Virus record (IMG/VR): IMGVR_UViG_3300012936_006652
Location: 1 to 49,016 of that record
Reading direction: 5' to 3' (one strand)
From: a virus
Length of the DNA stretch: 49,016 nucleotides
Shown in pieces: positions 37,702 to 45,974 of the stretch (its first letter is position 1; the number at the start of each line of letters is the position of its first letter). Both the position numbers and the translations under genes were made by a program. The notes below the pieces were generated by a model that saw only the letters and a program-made list of their open reading frames with translations, was not told where the DNA came from and ran no database searches.

Positions 37702-40700
37702 ATGTTTAAATGCGCACATATAAGCGATGTACACTTTAGAAGTTTAAAAAGACATGATGAGTACAGACAAGTTTTTACGAATTTATTTTTAAAATTAAAA
37801 GAAATAGAATTAGACTGTATTTTTATTGGTGGAGATATTGTACACTCTAAAACACAAGGTATTACACCTGAAATTATTGATGTTTTAACATGGTGGTTTA
37901 ATAGTCTTGCAGACATTGCACCAACACACGTTATTTTAGGTAATCATGACGGTTTGATTTTGAACGAAGACAGACAAGATGCAATATCTCCTATTTTAAC
38001 AGCAATAAACAATCCTAATATATATCTCTATAAAAAAAGCGGTGTATATCCTACTGGTGTAAATGGATATAATTGGTGTGTCTTTAGTTGTTTTGATGAA
38101 AAAGGTTGGGAAGATGTTTACCCAATAGAAGACGAAGTAAACATTGCTTGTTTTCACGGTGCAGTATTAGGATCTACAACTGATGTTGGATGGGAATTAG
38201 AAGGAGAAGTAGGTTTATCATTTTTTAAAGACTATGATTTTGGCTTTTTAGGTGACATTCATAAAACACAATATCTTGATGAAGAAAAAAGAGTTTGTTA
38301 CCCGGGTAGTACTATTCAACAAAACTACGGTGAAGATATTAAAAAAGGTTTTGTTTATTGGGAAATTAATAGTAAAAATGATTTTAAATCTACATTTATT
38401 CAAGTTCAAAATCCACATCCTTATTTAACAATTGACTGGAAAGGTTCTGTAGAAGAAACAATTGATTTTGCTAGACCAGTTAAAAAAGGTGTTAGATTTA
38501 GAATTAGATCAGAGTATGGTTTGTCGCAAGCTGAAATTAAAATTTTGCATTATTATTTAAAAAATGATAAAGAAGCACATGAAATTGTGTATCAAGTTTT
38601 AAACAGTACTAAAGATAAAATAAAGGAAAGTAATACTATTCAACAAAATTCTCAAATTGACATTAGAGATAAGTCTACAAGAATTAAAATATTAAACGAT
38701 TGCTTCGAAGGTTTAGATGAAAAAACTATTGAAGGTTTAGACAATTTATTTGCTGTAAATTTAGATAAAATTCCAAACACACTTTCAGATACAATTGGTA
38801 AAAAATGGTCTATTAATACACTAAATTTTGACAATACTTTTTCCTATGGTAAAAATAATTTTATTAATTTTGATAAATTAAGCGGTGTGGTAGGTATTTT
38901 TGGAAATAATCGTGCAGGTAAATCATCAATTCCCGGCACTTTAATGTACACATTATTTAATGCTACTGATAGAGGAAGTCTAAAAAATCATGATGTAGTT
39001 AATATTAGAAAAGGCTTTTGTAAGTCTGAAGCAATGATAACAATAGGTACAGAGCAGTATTTAGTCTCTCGAGAATCAATTAAAAAGACTAATAGTAAAA
39101 ACATTACTTCTGCGACAACAAAACTTAATTTAACGTCGCTAAATAACAACACAGATGAAAGTGAAGAACAAAGAAGAGAAACAGAAAAAATACTTAGAAA
39201 TTTAATAGGAACATCTGAAGACTTTCTTTATACATCATTTGCATCTCAAGGTGAAATGAATACTTTTATTAAAGAAAAAACTAGTGCAAGAAAAAATGTA
39301 TTATCTAAATTTCTAAACTTAGACATATATGACATGTTAAGTAAAGAATCAAAAGACGACTATATTGTTCTCAGAAATAAAGTTAAAAATTTAAAAGAAA
39401 AAAGTTGGGATGATTTAATAATATCTAATAATAATGAAATAATGGAAATTAAAAAAGATATTAAAAATTTAGAAGAAGAAAGTGAATGCTTAAGAAAAAA
39501 TGAAATTAATTTAAATGTTCAGTTAGATAGAGTAATTAAAAACACTAAAAAACATCCTTCTGGTCACACTAAATCATCTGCAGAAAATGAACTAATTTAT
39601 TTAATTTCAAAATCAGAAAAGCTACATAAAGAAAAAATAGATCTAGAAAATAAACTAAAAAGTAACAAAGAAGCACTAGAAAAATTTAAATTATTTAAAG
39701 AAAAATATCCAATTGAAAACTTAAATAATGATAAAGAAAAATTAGATTCTTTAAATAAAAAACTACAAAAATTAAAAAGTCATAAAAAATTAATAAATGT
39801 TTCTGCAAGAAATGCTAATGATCAACTAAAAATATTAGATCAAGTTCCATGCGGGGACGAATATCCAACATGTAAGTTTATTAAAAACGCACATAGTTCA
39901 AAAAGTGAAATTCAAGAAATTAACAAACAACTAAAAGAAGTAGAAGCTTCTATTTTTGAATATAAAAACTTAATTGAAAATTTAATTAACGAAGGTATTG
40001 AACAAAAAATAAAAAAATACAATGCTATTTTAGCAAAAGAATATCGATATCAAGTAGATCAAAAATCTTTAACTTCCAAAATAGAAGCTTCAGATGTAAA
40101 AATTAATGCTTCTTCACAAGAAATACTCAAGATTAAAGATTTAATTTTAGAGTTAGAAAACTTTAATAGTGAAGATTTAATCATAAAAGAAAAATCCTTA
40201 AAAACAGAATTAAAAGAAAACAATATAAGATTAAGTAATAATAAACATGAGCTATTTAAAAATCAAAAACTAATATTTTCCTTAGAAGAAGAAATACTAA
40301 ATTTAGAAAAAGAAAAAGAAGAATATTCCAAATTAAATGAAGAATATAAAATTTACGATTTATTTTCTTTAGCTGTGTCTAAAAAAGGTATTCCAACAAT
40401 GCTTATTAATTCATGTTTACCTTTAATTAATAAAGAAATTTCTGATATTTTAAGTGGAGTTACTAATTTTAAAATTGAAATTGCTGAAGATGAAAAAGGT
40501 AATAACTTAAACGTATTTATTGACTATGGTGATTCAAAAAGAGTTATTGAATGTGCTAGTGGAATGGAAAAAATGATGGCTTCTATTGCTATAAGAGTAG
40601 CTTTAATTAATATTTCATCCTTACCTAAGTCTGATGTATTTATTATTGATGAAGGTTTTGGTGCATTAGATTCTTCAAACATAGAAGCTTGTGGAAGATT

Positions 40701-40830
40701 ATTAAGTAGTTTAAAAAAATATTTTAAGTCTATAATAATAATATCTCACATAGACGGCATCAAAGATATTGTTGATAAAAATATTGAAATAAGTATTAAA
40801 GGTAAAGACTCGTATGTTCGATTTGAATGA
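37702..40830 (+). CDS. Fused Mre11-Rad50 (SbcD-SbcC; T4 gp47-gp46-like) recombination nuclease
   Basis: One 1042-residue frame holds both subunits. Residues 1-~330 are the Mre11/SbcD phosphoesterase: DVH (9-11), GGD (43-45), GNHD (80-83), FHG (151-153) and GDIH (184-187) supply the metal ligands, and a capping part follows. From about 366 the Rad50/SbcC ATPase begins: Walker A GNNRAGKSS (401-409), Q-loop Q516, long charged coiled coils (~555-705 and ~735-885), zinc-hook cysteines C717 and C724, signature CASGMEKMMA (951-960), Walker B VFIIDEG (979-985) and D-loop GALDSS (987-992). It should process DNA ends and hairpins using ATP. T4 encodes gp47 and gp46 separately, and their summed length (about 900) fits a full fusion. 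The junction region (330-370) is in frame without a stop. It follows the primase by 9 bases and overlaps the zinc-ribbon gene by 17. Confidence 0.93.
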   Translation: MFKCAHISDVHFRSLKRHDEYRQVFTNLFLKLKEIELDCIFIGGDIVHSKTQGITPEIIDVLTWWFNSLADIAPTHVILGNHDGLILNEDRQDAISPILTAINNPNIYLYKKSGVYPTGVNGYNWCVFSCFDEKGWEDVYPIEDEVNIACFHGAVLGSTTDVGWELEGEVGLSFFKDYDFGFLGDIHKTQYLDEEKRVCYPGSTIQQNYGEDIKKGFVYWEINSKNDFKSTFIQVQNPHPYLTIDWKGSVEETIDFARPVKKGVRFRIRSEYGLSQAEIKILHYYLKNDKEAHEIVYQVLNSTKDKIKESNTIQQNSQIDIRDKSTRIKILNDCFEGLDEKTIEGLDNLFAVNLDKIPNTLSDTIGKKWSINTLNFDNTFSYGKNNFINFDKLSGVVGIFGNNRAGKSSIPGTLMYTLFNATDRGSLKNHDVVNIRKGFCKSEAMITIGTEQYLVSRESIKKTNSKNITSATTKLNLTSLNNNTDESEEQRRETEKILRNLIGTSEDFLYTSFASQGEMNTFIKEKTSARKNVLSKFLNLDIYDMLSKESKDDYIVLRNKVKNLKEKSWDDLIISNNNEIMEIKKDIKNLEEESECLRKNEINLNVQLDRVIKNTKKHPSGHTKSSAENELIYLISKSEKLHKEKIDLENKLKSNKEALEKFKLFKEKYPIENLNNDKEKLDSLNKKLQKLKSHKKLINVSARNANDQLKILDQVPCGDEYPTCKFIKNAHSSKSEIQEINKQLKEVEASIFEYKNLIENLINEGIEQKIKKYNAILAKEYRYQVDQKSLTSKIEASDVKINASSQEILKIKDLILELENFNSEDLIIKEKSLKTELKENNIRLSNNKHELFKNQKLIFSLEEEILNLEKEKEEYSKLNEEYKIYDLFSLAVSKKGIPTMLINSCLPLINKEISDILSGVTNFKIEIAEDEKGNNLNVFIDYGDSKRVIECASGMEKMMASIAIRVALINISSLPKSDVFIIDEGFGALDSSNIEACGRLLSSLKKYFKSIIIISHIDGIKDIVDKNIEISIKGKDSYVRFE

Positions 40831-41080
40831 AGGATGGCAAAAAATTGATAATGAAACTGAAGAAAAAATACAAGGTATTGCAAGATATGTCAGACCTATT
40901 GTTTTTGATTTTTGTCCTATTAGTTGTGGTTCTTGCGGTCAAGCGATTGCAACTGTTGAAGATGTTCAAATGATGAAAAAAGAAAAAGTTTGTGAACAAT
41001 GTTATGACATGTTTTACTTTACAAATAAAGATAAATGGAAACAAGGTTGGCGTCCTAAATTAAAAACTGTAGATAATTAA
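40814..41080 (+). CDS. Small zinc-ribbon protein
   Basis: An 88-residue protein with a four-cysteine zinc ribbon: C38-x2-C41 (SCGSCG) and C60-x2-C63 (VCEQCY), plus an extra C34. The knuckles are separated by 18 residues that include a helix (TVEDVQMMKKE). The C-terminus is basic and aromatic (KWKQGWRPKLK), as in nucleic-acid-binding ribbons. The start codon lies inside the last codons of the Mre11-Rad50 gene (17-base overlap), so the products are made together and may act together; this is inference. I cannot give a more specific function. Candidates are a transcription accessory factor or a DNA-binding partner of the recombination machinery. A candidate promoter element begins at the stop codon. 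Confidence 0.75.
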   Translation: MFDLNEGWQKIDNETEEKIQGIARYVRPIVFDFCPISCGSCGQAIATVEDVQMMKKEKVCEQCYDMFYFTNKDKWKQGWRPKLKTVDN

Positions 41081-41088
41081 TATTTATT
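41080..41088 (+). promoter_or_regulatory. Candidate late promoter element (ATATTTATT)
   Basis: ATATTTATT at 41080-41088 begins at the last base of the zinc-ribbon stop codon and lies 21 bases before ATG 41110. It opens the packaging/head gene block, where a late promoter would be expected. The same nine bases occur before 47562 and 47883, and a one-base variant before 30934. The high AT content means chance matches are possible. Confidence 0.38.
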
Positions 41089-41109
41089 TCTATACAAAAG
41101 GTTAAAAAT

Positions 41110-41481
41110 ATGGAATACGATTTAATAACAAAGCTTGGAAATTGCATTGACAATGTCTATAACAATTACGCAGAATCTAGTAGTAGAAGAACTGTTGCTA
41201 AAATTCAAGATGAACACCTTGTAATTGAATATAGAACTATTTTAAGAGTAGCTAAAGATCATGAACTTGAAATGCAAATGGATTTAGTAAGATCTGAGTC
41301 AAAACAAATGATCGAGTCTAGACTTAGAACTATCAAAGATACTTTTAAAGATGGTGCTGGTAGAACTTTAAAAGCTAAAAAAGTTATGGATTATGATAAT
41401 ATAGAAACATTAACTGTAAGTCCATACAGTCCAATTAGAACTCTAAAATACACATTTTCAGTAGGTTACGAGGTCTCCTAA
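41110..41481 (+). CDS. Conserved-looking small protein of unknown function, upstream of TerL
   Basis: A 123-residue protein that I do not recognise. It looks well folded: a helical N-terminus (LITKLGNCIDNVYNNYAESS), then beta strands (EHLVIEYRTILRVA), a long helix rich in Glu/Arg (ELEMQMDLVRSESKQMIESR), and a C-terminal strand region (IETLTVSPYSPIRTLKYTFS). Met, Glu and Arg content is higher than in the giant virion genes. It follows a candidate late promoter by 21 bases and ends 2 bases before the large terminase gene, so it is the first gene of the packaging unit. A head, packaging or head-tail connector role is possible from position only. T4 has no such gene directly before gene 17 except gene 16, which in this genome appears to be elsewhere; I see no gp16-like signature here. 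Confidence 0.65.
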   Translation: MEYDLITKLGNCIDNVYNNYAESSSRRTVAKIQDEHLVIEYRTILRVAKDHELEMQMDLVRSESKQMIESRLRTIKDTFKDGAGRTLKAKKVMDYDNIETLTVSPYSPIRTLKYTFSVGYEVS

Positions 41482-41483
41482 TA

Positions 41484-43109
41484 ATGGCACAGCGATTATC
41501 TAGAAATGGTCAAATAAATGAAATCATAAAGTGTGGTAAAGACCCAGTTTACTTTATGAACAAGTATCTAAAGATACAACATCCTATGAAAGGACTAATT
41601 CCTTTCAAGACTTTTCCATTTCAAGATGATTGTGTTAAAGAATTTAATGATAATAGATTTAATATTATTTTAAAGTCTAGACAGCTAGGTTTATCAACAC
41701 TAGTTGCAGCATATTCAGTTTGGCAAGCAATATTCTATAAAGAAAAAAATATTCTTATTATTGCTACTAAACTTGCAGTTGCACAAAACTTTATACGTAA
41801 AGTTAAAACTTATATTAAGTCTATGCCAAAATGGTTATTAGTACCAACAATTACTGCAAATAACAAACAACAAGTAGAATTTTCTAATGGGTCTCAAATT
41901 AAAGCAGTTCCAACTTCTGAGGATGCTGGCCGTTCTGAAGCACTTTCTTTGCTCATTGTAGACGAAGCTGCATTTGTTAGAAATTTTGATGAATTATGGA
42001 TGGGTTTATATCCAACATTATCAACAGGTGGGCGTGCTATTTTATTATCTACTCCTAACGGTGTAGGTGGACAATATCATGAAATATATACTAAAGCTGA
42101 AAGAAAAGAAAACAAGTTTAACCCAATAAAGCTTATGTGGGATGTTCATCCTGAAAGAGATGATGACTGGTTTAATAAAGAAACCAAAAATATGTCACAA
42201 AAACAAGTAGCACAAGAGCTATTATGTGACTTTGCATCTTCAGGAGATACATTTTTAACTAATGAAGTTTTAGAAAAAATAAGACTCACTACAAAATCGC
42301 CAATAGAAAAAAGTGGACCTGAGTATAATGTTTGGTATTGGGAATACCCTTTAGAAGGTGTAAACTATGTATGTTCAGCTGATATTGCAAGAGGTGATAG
42401 TGGTGATTATTCTGCATTTCATATTATTAATACTAAAGATAATTCAATTGCAGTAGAATATAAAGGTAAGATACCTCCAGATCATTTTGCATCTTTGCTA
42501 TATGATATAGCTAGAAGATTTAACAATGCTGTTATATGTCCAGAAAATAATGCATACGGCTATTCAGTATTGACAAAACTAAAAGATTTAGCTTATAAAA
42601 ACATCTATTTTAACTCTGAAAAAGAGAAATATAAATTTTTATATGGTGATGGTACAAACATAGGAAAAGCTGGTTTTACTACAAGTAAAGAAAGTAAAGA
42701 AAAAATTCTTGCTAACTTTGAAGAGTCTTTGAGAAATAGTAGACTTAAAACATATTCTCAAAGACTTTACACAGAATTAAAAACTTTTGTTTGGAATGGT
42801 AAAAAAGTAGGTGCGATGAAAGGATATAATGATGATCTTATTATGTCACTTGCTATTGGATGTTGGATTACAGATAGTAATTCTAGTTCTTATAACGTCG
42901 AACAAATAAAACAAGCTGACTCTTTATTAAAAGGAATGGAAGTTAACAATACTCAGGCAAAAGATACAATAATGTCACCCTTTTATACAAATAGACATAA
43001 TGTTGTTAATCCTTTTATTCCTGTTTATATGCCTGACAACAAATTTTCAGGAAAAGAAATTACAAAAAAGAATCCTCTAGGTGATTTATCCTGGCTTATA
43101 GGAAAATAA
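41484..43109 (+). CDS. 17: Terminase large subunit, T4 gp17-like
   Basis: A 541-residue packaging motor protein. The ATPase domain has the Q-like motif FPFQDD (44-49), a P-loop KSRQLGLST (64-72), Walker B LLIVDEAAF (156-164) and the coupling motif LLSTPNG (187-193). The usual Walker A lysine is replaced by Leu, with K64 at the front of the loop, as in lambda gpA-type motors. The RNase H-like nuclease domain shows SADIARGD (298-305; D300), ICPENNAYG (351-359; E354) and GYNDDLIMSLAI (447-458; D450/D451). It pumps DNA through the portal and cuts concatemers. Length is a little below T4 gp17 (610). It is followed 4 bases later by the portal gene. The family call is firm. Confidence 0.95.
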   Translation: MAQRLSRNGQINEIIKCGKDPVYFMNKYLKIQHPMKGLIPFKTFPFQDDCVKEFNDNRFNIILKSRQLGLSTLVAAYSVWQAIFYKEKNILIIATKLAVAQNFIRKVKTYIKSMPKWLLVPTITANNKQQVEFSNGSQIKAVPTSEDAGRSEALSLLIVDEAAFVRNFDELWMGLYPTLSTGGRAILLSTPNGVGGQYHEIYTKAERKENKFNPIKLMWDVHPERDDDWFNKETKNMSQKQVAQELLCDFASSGDTFLTNEVLEKIRLTTKSPIEKSGPEYNVWYWEYPLEGVNYVCSADIARGDSGDYSAFHIINTKDNSIAVEYKGKIPPDHFASLLYDIARRFNNAVICPENNAYGYSVLTKLKDLAYKNIYFNSEKEKYKFLYGDGTNIGKAGFTTSKESKEKILANFEESLRNSRLKTYSQRLYTELKTFVWNGKKVGAMKGYNDDLIMSLAIGCWITDSNSSSYNVEQIKQADSLLKGMEVNNTQAKDTIMSPFYTNRHNVVNPFIPVYMPDNKFSGKEITKKNPLGDLSWLIGK

Positions 43110-43113
43110 ATAA

Positions 43114-45132
43114 ATGGCACAAGAAAATAATTCAAACTTATTTAAAAAGTTAACAGACCTTTTTAGATCTGGTCCTGTTGTAAGAAGAAAAGTAAAGAAA
43201 TTTAAAGGCAATAGCACTTCTAAGTCTTCTTTAGAAATTTTTAAAAAAGCACATAGTGATGTTTATAATAGTACATTATCTGCTTATGGCTCTTACGATA
43301 GAATGGCAAGATATTCAGACTTCTCAGAAATGGAAGCTACACCTGAAATTAACTCAGCACTAGACATATACTCTGAAGAATGTGTTTCACCAGATGTCGA
43401 AGGTCAAGTTTTACATATTTACTCTGACAATAGAATGATTAAAAAAATATTAGAAGAATTATTTTATGATGTTCTTAATATAGACTTTAATCTTGTAATG
43501 TGGGTTAGAAATCTTTGTAAGTATGGAGACTTTTTTCTGTTTAATGATATTCATCCTGAATATGGTGTAATTAATTGTTTTCCAATTCCTATTGCTGAAA
43601 TTGAACGTGAAGAAGGATTTGATCCAGATGATCCTGCAGCTGCAAGATTTAGATGGGTTACACAAGGTAATCGTGTTTTAGAAAACTGGCAAGTATCTCA
43701 TTTTAGGTTGTTAGGAAATGATGCATTTTTACCATACGGATCTTCTGTTTTAGAAGGTGCTCGACGTATTTGGCGTCAATTAATATTAATTGAAGACGCA
43801 ATGTTAGTATATCGTGTAATTCGATCTCCAGAAAGACGTGTTTTTTATATTGATGTTGGTAATATTCCTCCAGAAAATGTTGCAGACTATCTTGAGCAAG
43901 CACAAACATCTTTAAAAAGAAATGCTGTTGTAGATAAAAATACAGGACAAGTAGACTTAAGATATAATCCACTTTCAGTAGATGAAGACTATTTCTTACC
44001 AGTACGTGGTGGAGACACTGGTACTCGTATTGATACGCTAGCTGGCGGTTCAAATACAACAGCAATTGAAGATGTAGAATATATTCAAAAGAAACTTTTT
44101 GCTGCACTTAAAATTCCTAAAGCATATCTTGGTTATGATGAGGACATTGGTGCTAAAGCAACTTTAGCTCAAGAAGATATTAGATTTAGTCGTACAATTC
44201 AAAGAATTCAAAAAACTATTATTTCTGAACTAAATAAAATTGCGATGATTCATCTTTATACACATGGTTATAACGAAGAAGATTTAATGCAATTTGATCT
44301 AAAGCTAAGTAATCCTTCTTCAATTGCACAACAACAAAAATTAGAACTAATTAGAACTAAATTTGAAATTTCAGGATCAGCTCCTGAAGGGTTGTTAGAT
44401 AGAGAATGGATTCGAAAAAATATTTTAGATCTTAATGACGATGAAATTGCACGAATTGAAAAAGGAAAAGAGAGAGATAAGCTTAGAGATATGGAGCTTG
44501 AAGGTGTGCAACTTCCTAATGACAATCCATTTAGTTTTGGTGACGAAAGTGAGCAAACCGGAGACACAGGTGACGGAAATATGGGTGATATAGGCGGAGA
44601 TACGGGTGGAGACACAGGTGGTGGAGGAGATGAAGGAGGAGGTTTAGAAGGTTTGTTTGCTGGAGAAATGAAAAGTGGAAAATTAATGTCAGAAAAAGAA
44701 TTATCTAAATATGATGATTTAATTGAAGAAATAGACGAGATTGATGAAGTTGATGAAGAAAAAATAAAAGAAATAGGACATTCAGGTGCAAATGTTTCTA
44801 ATAAATCAAAAAAAAGAAAGCCTTATAAGAGAACATCTTCTGAAATTACAGGTGGAGTAGAAAAAATGGGTGCACAAGGAACAGGACTTCATGACACAGC
44901 AGATATGGGCGCTTTAACAGCCGGAAAACCAATAACAGCTTCAGACTTAATGGATGGTATTATGCCACAAAGTCCTATTGTAGACAATTTTATTACTAAG
45001 AAACTAGACTATAGAATGTCTAAGTCTCTTGATAACATGTCTAAACAGCTAAATATTGGTAGTGCTAAACCTAAAATGTTAAACGAGAATGACATACTTA
45101 TAGATGATGATATTTTTAAAGATGAGGAATAA
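43114..45132 (+). CDS. 20: Portal protein, T4 gp20-like, with long acidic/Gly-rich C-terminal extension
   Basis: A 672-residue portal protein. Recognisable gp20-type segments include YDRMARYSDFSEMEATPEI and NSALDIYSEE near 60-90, RVIRSPERRVFYIDVGNI near 231-248, QVDLRYNPLSVDEDYFLPVR near 280-300, and KIPKAYLGYDED with AKATLAQEDIRFSRTIQRIQ near 330-370, which form the wing and stem. It would make the dodecameric ring at the head vertex through which DNA passes and which starts prohead assembly. T4 gp20 has 524 residues; here about 150 extra C-terminal residues follow, beginning with a Gly/Asp repeat (TGDGNMGDIGGDTGG, nt ~44560-44650), then an Asp/Glu/Ile-rich stretch, a basic patch (KKRKPYKRT), and an acidic end. 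The gene begins 4 bases after TerL and ends 2 bases before the next gene. Confidence 0.95.
   Translation: MAQENNSNLFKKLTDLFRSGPVVRRKVKKFKGNSTSKSSLEIFKKAHSDVYNSTLSAYGSYDRMARYSDFSEMEATPEINSALDIYSEECVSPDVEGQVLHIYSDNRMIKKILEELFYDVLNIDFNLVMWVRNLCKYGDFFLFNDIHPEYGVINCFPIPIAEIEREEGFDPDDPAAARFRWVTQGNRVLENWQVSHFRLLGNDAFLPYGSSVLEGARRIWRQLILIEDAMLVYRVIRSPERRVFYIDVGNIPPENVADYLEQAQTSLKRNAVVDKNTGQVDLRYNPLSVDEDYFLPVRGGDTGTRIDTLAGGSNTTAIEDVEYIQKKLFAALKIPKAYLGYDEDIGAKATLAQEDIRFSRTIQRIQKTIISELNKIAMIHLYTHGYNEEDLMQFDLKLSNPSSIAQQQKLELIRTKFEISGSAPEGLLDREWIRKNILDLNDDEIARIEKGKERDKLRDMELEGVQLPNDNPFSFGDESEQTGDTGDGNMGDIGGDTGGDTGGGGDEGGGLEGLFAGEMKSGKLMSEKELSKYDDLIEEIDEIDEVDEEKIKEIGHSGANVSNKSKKRKPYKRTSSEITGGVEKMGAQGTGLHDTADMGALTAGKPITASDLMDGIMPQSPIVDNFITKKLDYRMSKSLDNMSKQLNIGSAKPKMLNENDILIDDDIFKDEE
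44560..44650 (+). repeat. Gly/Asp low-complexity repeat in portal C-terminal extension
   Basis: Imperfect tandem units built on GGWGAYACRGGT-type codons encode GDTG and GGDTGG repeats. The segment lies at about residues 482-512 of the portal, just after the conserved portal fold, and probably forms a flexible linker to the C-terminal extension. Confidence 0.6.
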
Positions 45133-45134
45133 AA

Positions 45135-45974
45135 ATGGCAAAAGTGCACAATAAAAAAAGAAATATTGGCATTATCTATGAACAAATAATTAAGTTTGTT
45201 TGTAAAAAAATCATGGAAAATGACGAAGTCACTTCTGAAAAAGCCATCAAAATCATTAAAGAACATTTTGCTGATGGTACACAATTAAGTAAAGAGTATA
45301 AGCTTTTCAAAGCTTTAGTAGAAACAAAAAATGTCTCTTCACCTCTTGCTAATTCTATTATTTTTGAAGCAAAAAAAGCTTGTAATAATATGTTTGATGG
45401 TAAAAAATTAGAAAGAGAAAAGAGTAAATTAATCAAAAGTCTCAATTATTCTTTTGGTAAAGGCGTAATTTTTAAAGAAAATGTAAAAAATTATAGAATT
45501 TATGCAACTATTCAAACTTTATTAAATGAATGGCGAGATCCAAAAAATGCAAGCTTTGATTTAACAACTAAATATGAAATTAAATTACATGAAAGCTTAA
45601 CTGAAAAGGCTGAAGTTTTAACAGAAGTAAAAAATATTCCAAAAGTTGATAGTTTAACTTATAACTTAATGAACAATATTTTTGAAAGTAAATATAGTAA
45701 TATTTTAAATGAAAGCCAAAACAATTTACTAAAGTGTTATGCTAAAAACGACGAGAATACTTTAATTGAAAGCTTTATTGCTCTAAAAGAAGAAACTATG
45801 AGCTATTTGAATAACTATATAAATAACTGTGACAATAAAATTCTTTTAGAAAAATACAAAACAGTAAAACAAAATATTTTAGACGTCTCTACTGAAAATA
45901 CCTCTAGAGATAATTTGCAAAGATATTTAACTATTGCAAAACTTAAAGAAGAATTATTAGGAGGCGAACGATGA
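45135..45974 (+). CDS. Unknown head-assembly candidate between portal and protease
   Basis: A 279-residue, helix-rich and Lys/Glu-rich protein. The N-terminus KKRNIGIIYEQIIKFVCKKI and the segment KIIKEHFADGTQLSKEYKLF form two amphipathic helical stretches; the rest continues helical (KYEIKLHESLTEKAEVL, SRDNLQRYLTIAKLKEELLG). There is no enzyme motif. In T4 the genes between portal (20) and protease (21) encode prohead core proteins gp67 and gp68, so a core or scaffold-associated role is suggested by position, but I see no sequence match to either. Similar IGIIYE-type proteins occur, from memory, in marine T4-like phages without known function. The stop overlaps the protease start by 4 bases (ATGA), which indicates tight coupling with the protease. 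Confidence 0.65.
   Translation: MAKVHNKKRNIGIIYEQIIKFVCKKIMENDEVTSEKAIKIIKEHFADGTQLSKEYKLFKALVETKNVSSPLANSIIFEAKKACNNMFDGKKLEREKSKLIKSLNYSFGKGVIFKENVKNYRIYATIQTLLNEWRDPKNASFDLTTKYEIKLHESLTEKAEVLTEVKNIPKVDSLTYNLMNNIFESKYSNILNESQNNLLKCYAKNDENTLIESFIALKEETMSYLNNYINNCDNKILLEKYKTVKQNILDVSTENTSRDNLQRYLTIAKLKEELLGGER

Noticed and set aside
43703-44107. 134-codon open frame on the - strand inside the portal gene
   Set aside because: Opposite to a firmly identified portal gene; Leu/His/Gln-rich composition is what an antisense reading of this gene gives, and there is no ribosome binding site.
44268-44615. 115-codon Ser/Pro-rich open frame on the - strand
   Set aside because: Antisense reading of the Gly/Asp repeat and acidic codons of the portal extension; low complexity, no independent support.
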